Shown: positions 8,001 to 15,969 of the stretch, one piece after another
Numbering within the stretch: the first letter of the stretch is position 1
Layout: each line of letters opens with the position of its first letter
NCBI RefSeq assembly: GCF_004364575.1
Contig: NZ_SOAG01000008.1
Location: forward strand, 37,225-101,224
Length of the DNA: 64,000 bases
Reading direction: 5' to 3'
DNA from: Myroides indicus
GTDB taxonomy: Bacteria > Bacteroidota > Bacteroidia > Flavobacteriales > Flavobacteriaceae
Position numbers and translations under genes: made by a program
The notes under the pieces: generated by a model
The model's database searches: none
Told to the model about the DNA's origin: nothing
What the model saw: only the letters and a program-made list of their open reading frames with translations

Positions 8001-10565
8001 GATAAATCAGATTACAACACGGACGAAACAGCTAAAATCTCATTCCCTTCTAGCGAAGGTGGAAGAGCTTTGATTTCTGTAGAAAATGGTTCAAGCGTAA
8101 TTGAAAGCTTTTGGGTAAAAACAACTCAGGGAGAAACTGTTTTTGATCTTCCTGTAACGGCAAAAATGGCTCCTAACGTTTATATCAACATTAGTTCCAT
8201 TCAACCGCATGCCACAACCGTAAACAACTCTCCTATCCGTTTATATGGTGTTTTACCCATTCAGGTTTACAATAAAAAGACAAAATTAGAACCAGAAATC
8301 ACCGCTCCTGACAAACTTAAACCAGAACAAAAATTTACTGTAAAAGTCAAAGAAAAAACAGGTAAAAAAATGACTTATACCTTAGCCATTGTAGAAGATG
8401 GCTTACTGGATCTCACGCGTTTTAAAACACCTAATCCATGGGATATTTTTTATGCCAAAACTTCCTTAGGAGTGAGAACATGGGATGTATATGATGATGT
8501 TATCGGAGCTTATGGCGGAGCAATCAATCAGGTTTTTAGCATTGGAGGAGATGAAGACCTCGGAGCAGGACAAGTAAAAAAAGCTAATCGCTTTAAACCC
8601 GTCGTCATTTTTAAAGGTCCTTTTACGACTGAAAAAGGAAAAACTGCCTCACACGAAATCAGTCTTTCAAAATACATTGGTTCGGTAAGAGTGATGGTAG
8701 TAGCCTCTGATGTCGATCAAAAAGCCTACGGCAGCGTTGAAAAAACAGCTGTGGTAAGCAATCCTTTAATGATACTGGGATCACTGCCGCGACGTGCGGT
8801 TCCGGGAGAAAAAGTTACTCTCCCTGTCACTGTTTTTGCCATGGAAAATCACGTAAAAAATGTTTCGGTAAAAATAAAAACAGATGAGCATTTTAAAATC
8901 GACGGAACCAACAGTCAAACACTTACATTTGATGAACCTGACGAAAAACTAGCTTACTTTGATTTAGAAGTTCTTCAAAAAACAGGAGTTTCTAAAATAC
9001 AAATTGAAGCGACCTCCGGAAATGAAAAAGCAACTTATGAAGTAGAACTGGACGTTGTAAATCCCAATCCGGTTACTGTCAACAGTAAATCAGTTGTTGT
9101 AGAACCCAATGGAACTGCCGCCATAGAATGGGAAAAATTTGGTATTGATGGAAGTAACAAAGCAACTTTGGAACTTTCTACCTTTCCGGGCATCAACCTC
9201 ACCTCCCGATTAAATTATCTGATTAGTTATCCGCACGGATGTTCAGAACAGATTACATCAGGCGTATTCCCCCAATTATTTTTAGGCGATTTCATGGAAT
9301 TGTCTGCTTCACAGAAAGAAAGCACCCAGCGCAACGTAAATGCCGGAATTAAAAAGCTTGCCGAGCGTCAGCTTGCTGACGGAAGTTTTGCGTATTGGAG
9401 CGGATCAAGATATTTTGACGACTGGTCAACCTCATATATTGGCCATTTCTTTCTTGAAGCCGAAAAAAAAGGGTATGCTCTTCCTGTGGGGAGCAAAGCA
9501 AACTGGCTGGCATTTCAACAAAAAATAGCTCGCCAATGGAGATTTGAAAACCGGTACAGAAATGATCTGGCACAAGCCTATCGTCTGTATACTTTAGCTC
9601 TTGCGGGTAAACCTGATTTGCCATCAATGAACAGACTCCGTGAAACAAAAGGAATATCCAGCGATTCCAAATTAAGGTTGGCCGCAGCATATGCATTGTC
9701 CGGACAAAATGAGGCTGCTGCACAATTGATTAATACAACTACTTTGGACAATAATAGCGATTATTTTTATTACGGTTCATACGAAAGAAATCTAGCTATG
9801 GCATTAGAAACCTTAATCATCAGCAATGTTGACAAAAACCGCTCACATGAATATGCCTTAGAACTTGCTAAAAGCTTGTCTTCCTCTCAATGGATGAGTA
9901 CACAAACTACTGCCTACGCTTTAAACGCAATTGCACAATATGCTCAAAAAAATAAATCCGGAGAAGGTATTTCTGTTGCGTATAATTTTAACGGCAGCGA
10001 TAATTCGATTTCCTCTCAAAGTAATTTTGTAGAAAAAAGTCTTCCTTCGTTAAACAATACTAATACCGTTTCCTTAGTAAACAAAAATCCGGCAACCTTA
10101 TATGCCCGCGTTGCCTATAGCGGTATATTGCCGGTTGGGCAAGAAAACGTTGAAGAAAGCAAATTATCTGTTAAAACCGTATTCAGCAATAACGGTGTAG
10201 TCATTAATCCGGCAACATTATCGCAAGGGACTGAATTTGTATGCGATATTACTATTACAAACACTTCTGTCAAAGGAATTGAAAACGTAGCATTAACTCA
10301 AATTATTCCTTCCGGATGGGAAATCGTCAACCTGAGATACACCGACGCCGGCGGACAAAATAACGCTGTAGATTTTACAGACATAAGAGACGATAAAACG
10401 CAATTTTATTTTTATTTGGCAGGCAATTCAAGCAAAACGGTGAGAGTTGTACTCAATACTTCTTATCTCGGCCATTATTATATGCCTGGTATACAGGTTA
10501 ATGCTATGTATGACAACAGCTATAGATGCAGAACTAAAGGGCAGTGGATTGACGTTGTCCACTAA
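5064..10565 (+). CDS. alpha-2-macroglobulin family lipoprotein (thioester type)
   Basis: 1833-residue lipoprotein with lipobox LGAC at residues 18-21, so it should be anchored in the periplasm. Family members are protease traps: cleavage of a bait region exposes a reactive thioester that captures the protease. The thioester motif GCSEQ is present with C1393 and Q1396, followed by the alpha-helical barrel domain (about 1400-1640). Upstream are repeated beta-sandwich (MG) domains, including the typical TERGVWRPGDNIYVSF segment near residue 620 and VRVMVVASD near 1210. An unusual acidic and tyrosine-rich insert lies between C450 and C491. The next gene is pbpC, as in the E. coli yfhM-pbpC pair, suggesting joint action on wall damage or defence against invading proteases. 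The substrate is unknown. Confidence 0.92.
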   Translation: MKTRHLFIFLCSLSLFLLGACSKKTDQYNLSDPKLYTEYINGFTSGIISSKDPIDISINENWGNWTPNQELDEKLFSTVPSVKGKTYFLPGNVIRFIPAERLKQDQKYNITFHLSKVAEVKNELKNFSFLVISTPLNFSVELLDLQSSSENEYMLNGTFYASDWVNTQQVKNILSASQGNKALNIKINADEKDEAKEFAFIISDIQRPETSNKIILQLDGKSVDVDQKETLEKEIPEKNVQRPFAVHQIGSDNQSFWINFSNPLKKNQNFDGLVEIANSKGELTFTTEGNLLKVYNDQPFLEETRITVFPGIEDQKGQKNQTQEEFTLYFGIQKPDVRLIKNGSILPSSENLKIYFQATSLKAVDIKVYKIFENNILQFLQENTLNGKYNLRRVASPVAKTTFELTNSNPQALLNWNSYALDLSALISPDPGAIYRVEFSFKKAYSLYNCPESDSDENEDIIIEDDDEEIDDYDDYYYYYGYKWEEKDDPCADSYYYYREQVAANVLASDLGVIAKRGNENSYFFTVNNIITTEPVNNAKIELYSFQQQLLTTLSTDTNGMAQVHLDNQKAYFAVAKKNESVTYIKLDDGNALSMSNYNVDGQALQKGLNGFMYTERGVWRPGDNIYVSFILDDSANPIPDNHPIKITFRDPFGKIVDQQVKKKNPANHYTFTLGTTPEAVTGNWEAMVSVGGARFYKSIKIETIKPNRLKLKNNIEGKTLSATSGFSSVLYSVQWLQGTIAKNLKAEVQMKLIPQKTTFKGFEKYSFNNSLSVQSSEDINIFTGRTDQEGNFNFKINSNYSPENSGMLKAIFTAKVYENGGDVSTDVSTASFSPYKEYVGIKAPETNKYGYLETDDTQTFSIVTVNEKGEPVNSNVKIEVYRNDRGWWWDTNSYGISNYSSSGYYTLYTEQTISTKNNGKGTYSIIIPEQDWGSYEIVATDLTSGHIASSKIYVDWSFYSAKSKNTAGKEAVMLSIAADKSDYNTDETAKISFPSSEGGRALISVENGSSVIESFWVKTTQGETVFDLPVTAKMAPNVYINISSIQPHATTVNNSPIRLYGVLPIQVYNKKTKLEPEITAPDKLKPEQKFTVKVKEKTGKKMTYTLAIVEDGLLDLTRFKTPNPWDIFYAKTSLGVRTWDVYDDVIGAYGGAINQVFSIGGDEDLGAGQVKKANRFKPVVIFKGPFTTEKGKTASHEISLSKYIGSVRVMVVASDVDQKAYGSVEKTAVVSNPLMILGSLPRRAVPGEKVTLPVTVFAMENHVKNVSVKIKTDEHFKIDGTNSQTLTFDEPDEKLAYFDLEVLQKTGVSKIQIEATSGNEKATYEVELDVVNPNPVTVNSKSVVVEPNGTAAIEWEKFGIDGSNKATLELSTFPGINLTSRLNYLISYPHGCSEQITSGVFPQLFLGDFMELSASQKESTQRNVNAGIKKLAERQLADGSFAYWSGSRYFDDWSTSYIGHFFLEAEKKGYALPVGSKANWLAFQQKIARQWRFENRYRNDLAQAYRLYTLALAGKPDLPSMNRLRETKGISSDSKLRLAAAYALSGQNEAAAQLINTTTLDNNSDYFYYGSYERNLAMALETLIISNVDKNRSHEYALELAKSLSSSQWMSTQTTAYALNAIAQYAQKNKSGEGISVAYNFNGSDNSISSQSNFVEKSLPSLNNTNTVSLVNKNPATLYARVAYSGILPVGQENVEESKLSVKTVFSNNGVVINPATLSQGTEFVCDITITNTSVKGIENVALTQIIPSGWEIVNLRYTDAGGQNNAVDFTDIRDDKTQFYFYLAGNSSKTVRVVLNTSYLGHYYMPGIQVNAMYDNSYRCRTKGQWIDVVH

Positions 10566-10582
10566 TTGCTAAAAAAAAAATG

Positions 10583-10613
10583 ATAATACAGGAGCAAGTT
10601 ACTCCTGTATTAT
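10583..10613. terminator. perfect 12-bp inverted repeat between A2M gene and pbpC
   Basis: ATAATACAGGAG at 10583-10594 pairs perfectly with CTCCTGTATTAT at 10602-10613 around a 7-base loop. An A-tract precedes it and a short T-rich stretch follows. It could be a partial terminator that lowers pbpC expression relative to the upstream gene, or an mRNA-stability hairpin. The pbpC ATG is only 10 bases beyond it, so an effect on translation start is also possible. Confidence 0.5.
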
Positions 10614-10623
10614 TCTTTGGTTT

Positions 10624-12987
10624 ATGATAAGAAAGTTTGTTTTAAATCTGAAAAAATGGAGTAAAAAGAAAAAAGCAGGATTTGTATGCCTCGTTTTTCT
10701 TTTGGCAGCTTATTATTTTTGTCTGCCCTCTCCTCTTTTTTCAAGTTCTTATTCAACAGTAATCGACAGTAATGACGGTCAGTTATTAGGTGCTCAGATT
10801 GCTTCTGACGGGCAATGGCGTTTTCCTGAATTAGATAGCGTTCCCTACAAATTTAAACAGAGTATTCTGGCTTATGAAGATGACTACTTTTATTATCATT
10901 GGGGCATTAATCCCATTTCCACTGCTAAAGCTTTTTTAACCAATTTAAAGAAGGGAAAAACTGTTAGAGGCGGAAGTACATTAACTCAGCAAACTATCCG
11001 GTTGGCACGCAACGGGCAAAAAAGAAGCTATTATGAAAAACTGATAGAAGGTATTTTAGCAACACGGTTAGAATTTAGATACAGCAAAGATAAAATTCTG
11101 TCGCTATATGCTTCTCATGCTCCGTTTGGAGGAAACGTAGTTGGTTTAGATGTAGCCGCATGGCGGTATTTTGGTACTTCTCCCGATCAGCTTTCGTGGG
11201 CAGAAAGCGCTGTTTTGGCAGTTTTACCCAATTCTCCCCGATTGATATATCCGGGAAAAAATCAGGATCTTCTACTCCAAAAACGCAATAACTTATTGTA
11301 TAAACTCTATATTAAAAACATTATTGATCAATCAACCTATGAGCTGGCACTCATAGAGCCTTTACCCCAAAAACCTCATGATTTGCCGCAGATGGCTCCT
11401 CACCTACTTCAACTTGCCATTCAAAAAAATAACCAGCAGAGAACCACTACCACAATTGATTACAATATTCAGCAGCGGGCAAATAATATTGTGGAAAATT
11501 ATTATAACATATATAAACAATCTGAAATTTATAACATAGCTGTTATTGTTATTGATATTGAAACCCGAAATATAGTTACTTATATAGGTAATTCTCCTAC
11601 GACATCGGCACATCAGAAAGATGTTGATATAATCCGCGCTCCCCGAAGTACAGGCAGTATTTTAAAACCCTTTCTATATGGCGCTATGCTAGACGATGCA
11701 GAGCTGCTCCCCGGTATGCTTGTTGCTGATATTCCTACCGTCATTTCCGGATATAAACCGGAGAATTTCAACATGGCTTACGAAGGAGCTGTACCCGCAA
11801 ATGAAGCATTAGCCCGATCGCTGAATATTCCATTCGTTTTAATGCTTCAGGATTACGGAGTGTATCGATTTTATGATCAACTGCAAAAACTAAAATTAAA
11901 AAACATAAACAAACACCCCAATCATTATGGACTATCCTTAATTCTTGGTGGGGCAGAAAGCAGTTTGTGGGATTTAACACAGGCTTATGCAGGTTGGGCT
12001 TCTACCTTAAATTACTATACAGCTCATCAGGGAAAATACAGAACAAAAGAAATTCAATCGTTAAACTGGACTCTCAATAATTCATTAGATTTTGGTTCGG
12101 AAACGAATGAAAAAAGTACAGTTTCAGCAGGAAGTATATGGAATACTTTTCAGGCGCTCACACAAGTAAATCGCCCTGAAGGAGATGAAGCGTGGCAATA
12201 TTACGACTCAGCATTAAAAATAGCATGGAAAACCGGAACCAGCTTTGGCGGAAGGGATGCATGGGCAATTGGTGTAGACAAAAAATATACTGTAGCAATA
12301 TGGGTAGGCAATGCAACCGGAGAAGGACGTCCTTCTATCAGCGGAGTACGTATGGCGGGTCCTGTATTATTTGACATTTTTAAACTATTGCCAAAATCAA
12401 GCTGGTTTGAGAGCCCCTTAGACGATATGGTAGAAACAGAAGTTTGCGCTGTCAGCGGATATATTGCCACTTCACAATGTCCAATAAAAAAGGTACTTAT
12501 TCCGTTTCGACAAAAAAAAGCAACTATATGTCCCTACCATCAATTAGTTCACTTAGATTCATCAGAGCAATATCGCGTAAACAGTCAGTGTGAAAAAGTA
12601 AGTAACATAATTAATAAATCATGGTTTGTTTTACCCCCTTCTATGGCTTATTACTACAGAAAATATCACGGTGATTATAAAGATCTACCTCCTTTCAGAT
12701 CAGATTGTAACAGCAATGCCAACAATAGTCTAGAATTTATTTACCCAAAACATGGAGCAACTATCTATTTAACAAAGGACTTTTTTTCAAAAGTGCAACC
12801 TTTTGTTGCCAAAGCAGCGACCAACAATCCCGACAAATCAATTTTTTGGTATATAGATGATGTTTTTATCGGAAGCACTTCTGTATTTCACGAACAACCT
12901 ATTCTGGCTAATTCAGGCAAACATTTGCTAACCATTGTAGATACGGAAGGCAATTCAAAAACCATTGAGTTTTACATAGAAGAGTAA
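10624..12987 (+). CDS. pbpC: penicillin-binding protein 1C
   Basis: 787-residue bifunctional peptidoglycan synthase. One N-terminal membrane segment (about residues 18-36) precedes a GT51 glycosyltransferase domain with catalytic E85 in AYEDDYFYYHWG and the GGSTLTQQ motif. The transpeptidase domain follows, with S345 of SILK, SLN in RSLNIPF, and K536-TGT. A C-terminal BiPBP_C beta domain (about 690-787, starting near FIYPKHGATIY) is specific to PBP1C. The pairing with the alpha-2-macroglobulin gene matches the known partnership in proteobacteria. All active-site motifs are intact. Residues 430-530 contain DLTQAYAGWAS, the usual spacer before the KTGT block. Confidence 0.95.
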   Translation: MIRKFVLNLKKWSKKKKAGFVCLVFLLAAYYFCLPSPLFSSSYSTVIDSNDGQLLGAQIASDGQWRFPELDSVPYKFKQSILAYEDDYFYYHWGINPISTAKAFLTNLKKGKTVRGGSTLTQQTIRLARNGQKRSYYEKLIEGILATRLEFRYSKDKILSLYASHAPFGGNVVGLDVAAWRYFGTSPDQLSWAESAVLAVLPNSPRLIYPGKNQDLLLQKRNNLLYKLYIKNIIDQSTYELALIEPLPQKPHDLPQMAPHLLQLAIQKNNQQRTTTTIDYNIQQRANNIVENYYNIYKQSEIYNIAVIVIDIETRNIVTYIGNSPTTSAHQKDVDIIRAPRSTGSILKPFLYGAMLDDAELLPGMLVADIPTVISGYKPENFNMAYEGAVPANEALARSLNIPFVLMLQDYGVYRFYDQLQKLKLKNINKHPNHYGLSLILGGAESSLWDLTQAYAGWASTLNYYTAHQGKYRTKEIQSLNWTLNNSLDFGSETNEKSTVSAGSIWNTFQALTQVNRPEGDEAWQYYDSALKIAWKTGTSFGGRDAWAIGVDKKYTVAIWVGNATGEGRPSISGVRMAGPVLFDIFKLLPKSSWFESPLDDMVETEVCAVSGYIATSQCPIKKVLIPFRQKKATICPYHQLVHLDSSEQYRVNSQCEKVSNIINKSWFVLPPSMAYYYRKYHGDYKDLPPFRSDCNSNANNSLEFIYPKHGATIYLTKDFFSKVQPFVAKAATNNPDKSIFWYIDDVFIGSTSVFHEQPILANSGKHLLTIVDTEGNSKTIEFYIEE

Positions 12988-13042
12988 AATTTATTAGGTT
13001 CCACTCCTAAATATATACATCCAAACTACATACTGTTGTGTA

Positions 13043-13549
13043 CTAGCCATTTCTCTCAATTTTATAAATCACCGCTTCTTTTCCTGCAAGCTCAGCATCT
13101 TTTTCATATTCAAGTCCTATTTTCTCAAGCACTTTAATAGAATTCTTATTTTCTTTCATGGCTCTTCCTATTACTCGTTTTAAATGTAATTTTTCAAAGC
13201 CGTAATTTAAACAGGCTTGGGCACTTTCGGTTGCATATCCTTTATTCCATTCTTCTTCAAAAAAACGAAATCCGATATCCGTTTCCTGCTTCATTTCATC
13301 ATATTTTAATCCGCACCACCCTATAAATTTATTATTTTCTTTATTGATAACTGCCCAACGTCCATATCCGTTTAATTTGTAATCTTGATAATTTTCAAGG
13401 AATTCTTTTGCTGCATCTATACTATTGAAAGCAGAATCTCCTGTATATCTGATTACATTGACATTCAGATTTAATTTATAAAAACTTTCAGCATCATCTA
13501 TATTTAGCTCTCTTAAAATTAATCTTTTTGTTTCTAAAATTATTTTCAT
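13043..13549 (-). CDS. GNAT acetyltransferase (RimJ/RimL-like)
   Basis: 168 residues. It begins with the ETKRLILRELNIDDAESFY segment typical of the Acetyltransf_3 group, and has the acetyl-CoA-binding region around EEWNKGYATESAQACLNYGF and the terminal VLEKIGLEYEKD segment. Relatives acetylate N-termini of ribosomal proteins or small molecules. Nothing here identifies the substrate. It stands alone between convergent pbpC and downstream rng, with no obvious partner. Confidence 0.8.
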   Translation of the reverse strand: MKIILETKRLILRELNIDDAESFYKLNLNVNVIRYTGDSAFNSIDAAKEFLENYQDYKLNGYGRWAVINKENNKFIGWCGLKYDEMKQETDIGFRFFEEEWNKGYATESAQACLNYGFEKLHLKRVIGRAMKENKNSIKVLEKIGLEYEKDAELAGKEAVIYKIERNG

Positions 13550-13654
13550 TTTTAAAAATATAATCTATTGTAAATTTCCTATTTTACTATTTTAGGCAGA
13601 TTTAAAATATAATATTAAAACATATTATCATAAGATGCACATAGAAACAAAAAA

Positions 13655-13686
13655 AAAACCGCTATACTTTTGAGTATAACGGTTTT
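13655..13686 (-). terminator. rng terminator
   Basis: Hairpin with arms AAAACCG plus TATAC (13655-13667) and GTATA plus CGGTTTT (13674-13686), one internal mismatch and a 6-base loop. The A-rich left flank becomes a U-tract on the minus strand. It begins directly after the rng stop codon. Confidence 0.75.
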
Positions 13687-13688
13687 AA

Positions 13689-15251
13689 TTATTCTGAAAT
13701 TTCATTTCCCTTTTCGTCAAAGAAATGGTATTCTAAATACGTGTAAGCGTCACGTGGTATTATTTTTATCCATTTTTTAAATTCCATAAACCATTTGGTT
13801 CGGACAGATGGGAATCCTTTTGTCAAATACGCCGCCACAAAGGGATGCGTGTTCAAGATAATCTTTGCATTTCGATTTCTTGTTGTAATGCTTTCAATGT
13901 CAGACTTTATTTGGTCAATTATCAAAATAGGAGCTTCAATTTCTCGATACTCATTTGGATCTTCTTCCCTGGTTTTAATATGCACCTCCGGTCTGACTCT
14001 TTGTCTGGTAATTTGAATTAATCCAAATTTACTCGGGGGCAAGATTTTGTGTTTTGCTTTATCATCACTCATTTCTTCTTTGAGAAAATCATAGAGCGTT
14101 TTTCTATTTTCCGGATTTCCCATATCAATAAAATCTACTACTATAATTCCTCCCATATCTCTCAGCCGTAATTGTCTGGCTATTTCAGCAGCAGCTATCA
14201 GATTTACTTCAAGTGCTGTGTCTTCTTGAGATTGAGCTTTGTTTGAGCGGTTTCCGCTATTAACATCTATTACGTGCAACGCTTCGGTATGTTCTATGAT
14301 AAGATAAGCTCCTTTACTCATAGAAACAGTTTTTCCGAACGAGGTCTTTATTTGTCTTTCTATACTGTACTTTTCAAAAATAGGTACTTCTCTTGACTGA
14401 TAGTGTTTAACAATGGACACCTTAGAAGGAGCTATCTCTTGCAAATATTCCTTCGTGTTGTAATACATATCTTCATCATCCACAATGATTCCCGTAAAAG
14501 TATCATTAAAAACATCTCTCAAAATAGTAGAGGTTCTGTTTACTTCTCCTAATACTTTTGAAGGATGATGAGCTGTAGTTAATTTTTTGCACATGCTGTT
14601 CCATTTGGCTAGCAGATTGTGTAAATCTTTATCTATATCTGCTACTTTTTTTCCTTCTGCAACGGTACGTACAATTACTCCAAAACCTTTTGGCTTAATA
14701 GACTGTAACAGTCTTTTAAGTCGTTCCTTTTCTTCTTTTGATTCAATTTTTTGAGAAATAGATATTCTGTTTGAAAACGGTACCAGTACTACATAACGTC
14801 CGGCAAGCGAAAGTTCTGAGCTGATACGGGGTCCTTTTGTAGAAATCGGTTCTTTTACAATTTGTACCAACAAAGACTGATTGGCACTTAAAACTTCAGA
14901 AATTGAACCGTTTTTATCTATTTCTTCCTCAAAAGCAAAGTTTTTTAAGGAATAATCTTTTAATTTACCTGCGCTTACAAGTTTTGTGAACTTCAACAAT
15001 GAACGGAGATTGGGTCCCAAATCGTGGTAATGTAAAAAAGCATCTTTTTCAAATCCCACGTGGACAAAAGCTGCGTTTAGTCCCGGAACCGGTTTTCTGA
15101 TTTTGGCAATAAAAATATCTCCTACCTGAAAACCTTCCTGATTTTCTTCCCGCTCTCTGTGCAGTTCTATTAGTTTTCCATCTTTTAATAAGGCAAAATC
15201 TACTGTATCAGAATTTGATCTAATGATTAATTCTTTATTCACACTGTACAT
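13689..15251 (-). CDS. rng: ribonuclease G/E family protein
   Basis: 520-residue RNase E/G family endoribonuclease acting in rRNA maturation and mRNA decay. The N-terminal S1-type RNA-binding region is visible (VGDIFIAKIRKPVPGLNAAFVHVG at about residues 42-65), as is the catalytic core around HVIDVNSGNRSNK (near 333) and IIVVDFIDMGNPENR with the metal-binding aspartates (near 370). The protein ends soon after the small domain (DEKGNEISE) and lacks the long degradosome scaffold of E. coli RNase E, so it is RNase G-like in size. The 5' region contains a nested AT-rich hairpin at 15262-15304. The gene lies downstream of HU and a 30-residue basic protein, but a terminator separates them. Confidence 0.92.
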   Translation of the reverse strand: MYSVNKELIIRSNSDTVDFALLKDGKLIELHREREENQEGFQVGDIFIAKIRKPVPGLNAAFVHVGFEKDAFLHYHDLGPNLRSLLKFTKLVSAGKLKDYSLKNFAFEEEIDKNGSISEVLSANQSLLVQIVKEPISTKGPRISSELSLAGRYVVLVPFSNRISISQKIESKEEKERLKRLLQSIKPKGFGVIVRTVAEGKKVADIDKDLHNLLAKWNSMCKKLTTAHHPSKVLGEVNRTSTILRDVFNDTFTGIIVDDEDMYYNTKEYLQEIAPSKVSIVKHYQSREVPIFEKYSIERQIKTSFGKTVSMSKGAYLIIEHTEALHVIDVNSGNRSNKAQSQEDTALEVNLIAAAEIARQLRLRDMGGIIVVDFIDMGNPENRKTLYDFLKEEMSDDKAKHKILPPSKFGLIQITRQRVRPEVHIKTREEDPNEYREIEAPILIIDQIKSDIESITTRNRNAKIILNTHPFVAAYLTKGFPSVRTKWFMEFKKWIKIIPRDAYTYLEYHFFDEKGNEISE

Positions 15252-15261
15252 TTTTATCCAT

Positions 15262-15304
15262 ACTCATTCATTAAAACGCCTCTTTTAAAGTACATTAAAT
15301 GAGT
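15262..15304 (-). promoter_or_regulatory. possible structured 5' leader of rng
   Basis: Immediately upstream of the rng ATG, ACTCATT (15262-15268) can pair with AATGAGT (15298-15304), enclosing a second stem TTAAAA/TTTTAA (15271-15276 with 15283-15288). RNase E is known to autoregulate through leader hairpins in E. coli; whether this leader does the same is inference. The stems are AT-rich and weak. Confidence 0.25.
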
Positions 15305-15402
15305 TTGTATAGATGGATTAAACATTAATTACAGGTTTTACCTGAAAAGATTCTCTCTGTAAAAGGTGAATCTTATTATCAATGAGCGTTTTCAATAAAA
15401 GA

Positions 15403-15427
15403 AAAAAGTAGTTTAATACTACTTTTT
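15403..15427 (-). terminator. terminator overlapping the stop codon of the 30-residue gene
   Basis: Perfect 10-bp stem AAAAAGTAGT / ACTACTTTTT with a 5-base loop. Read on the minus strand it is followed by a T-rich tract. The stop codon of the 30-codon gene (15421-15419) lies within the hairpin, so transcription from HU probably ends here and rng needs its own promoter. Confidence 0.7.
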
Positions 15428-15511
15428 CTTTTTATGACGGTTAGCTCTCGCTCTTTTTTTACGTTTGTGAGTAGCTACCTTATGTCTTTTTCTTTTTTTA
15501 CCACTTGGCAT
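15419..15511 (-). CDS. 30-residue very basic protein, probably ribosome-associated
   Basis: A 30-codon frame runs from ATG at 15511 to TAG at 15419. It starts MPSGKKRKRHK and ends RHKKKK. About two thirds of the residues are lysine, arginine or histidine and there are no acidic residues. Tiny proteins of this kind between HU and rng recur, as far as I recall, across Bacteroidota. Their composition resembles small ribosomal proteins such as L34 or THX, so rRNA binding is the simplest inference. A recently described Bacteroidota-specific ribosomal protein could be this family, but I cannot confirm that. It sits 26 bases after the HU stop and is probably cotranscribed with HU. Confidence 0.8.
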   Translation of the reverse strand: MPSGKKRKRHKVATHKRKKRARANRHKKKK

Positions 15512-15537
15512 AATGTGTGTAATTTGAGATTAATAAA

Positions 15538-15834
15538 TTATTTTACTTTCACTTGGGTATTTGTCTTTACTCCTTCAACAAACACTTTAGCCGGTTTAAA
15601 TGCAGGGATATTATGTGCCGGAATTCTAATAGTTGTGTTTTTAGAAATGTTTCTTCCGGTTTTTTCCGCTCTTGTTTTAATGATAAAACTTCCGAAACCT
15701 CGCAAATATACGTTTTCCCCAGATTGCAACGACGCCTTTACCTCTTCCATAAAAGTTTCTACTGTTGCCTGTACGTCTCCTTTCTCAAGCCCTAATTTCT
15801 CAGAAATCTTAGCTACGATGTCTGCTTTCGTCAT
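15538..15834 (-). CDS. hup: HU-family DNA-binding protein
   Basis: 98-residue histone-like protein. It has the N-terminal helical dimer part (MTKADIVAKISEKLGL), the VYLRGFGSFIIK hairpin and the DNA-binding beta-arm RNISKNTTIRIPAHNIPAFKPAK with the intercalating proline region. It bends DNA as a homo- or heterodimer in nucleoid organisation. HU and IHF subunits cannot be separated by sequence here; the arm fits HU/IHF generally. A strong promoter precedes it, and the 30-residue basic gene follows in the same transcript. Confidence 0.93.
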   Translation of the reverse strand: MTKADIVAKISEKLGLEKGDVQATVETFMEEVKASLQSGENVYLRGFGSFIIKTRAEKTGRNISKNTTIRIPAHNIPAFKPAKVFVEGVKTNTQVKVK

Positions 15835-15876
15835 TTTAGATATAATTTTTTATTATTGTCATTTTTTTTATAGTGT

Positions 15877-15909
15877 GCAAATATATTAATTTATAATCCA
15901 ATAAATCAA
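15877..15909 (-). promoter_or_regulatory. predicted HU promoter
   Basis: On the minus strand TTG (15909-15907), a 21-bp spacer and TATATTTGC (15885-15877) match the Bacteroidota consensus exactly. It is back to back with the mutY promoter. Confidence 0.75.
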
Positions 15910-15943
15910 CCTTAAGCGATTAAAATTTAAATATATAAAGTTT

Positions 15944-15951
15944 TATTTTTG
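15944..15951 (+). promoter_or_regulatory. predicted mutY -7 element
   Basis: TATTTTTG at 15944-15951 fits TAnnTTTG. Transcription would start around 15957, which excludes the in-frame TTG at 15949 as start codon and favours the ATG at 15970. No convincing -33 TTG was found at the expected distance. Confidence 0.45.
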
Positions 15952-15969
15952 ACAACAATATTTTTTAAC

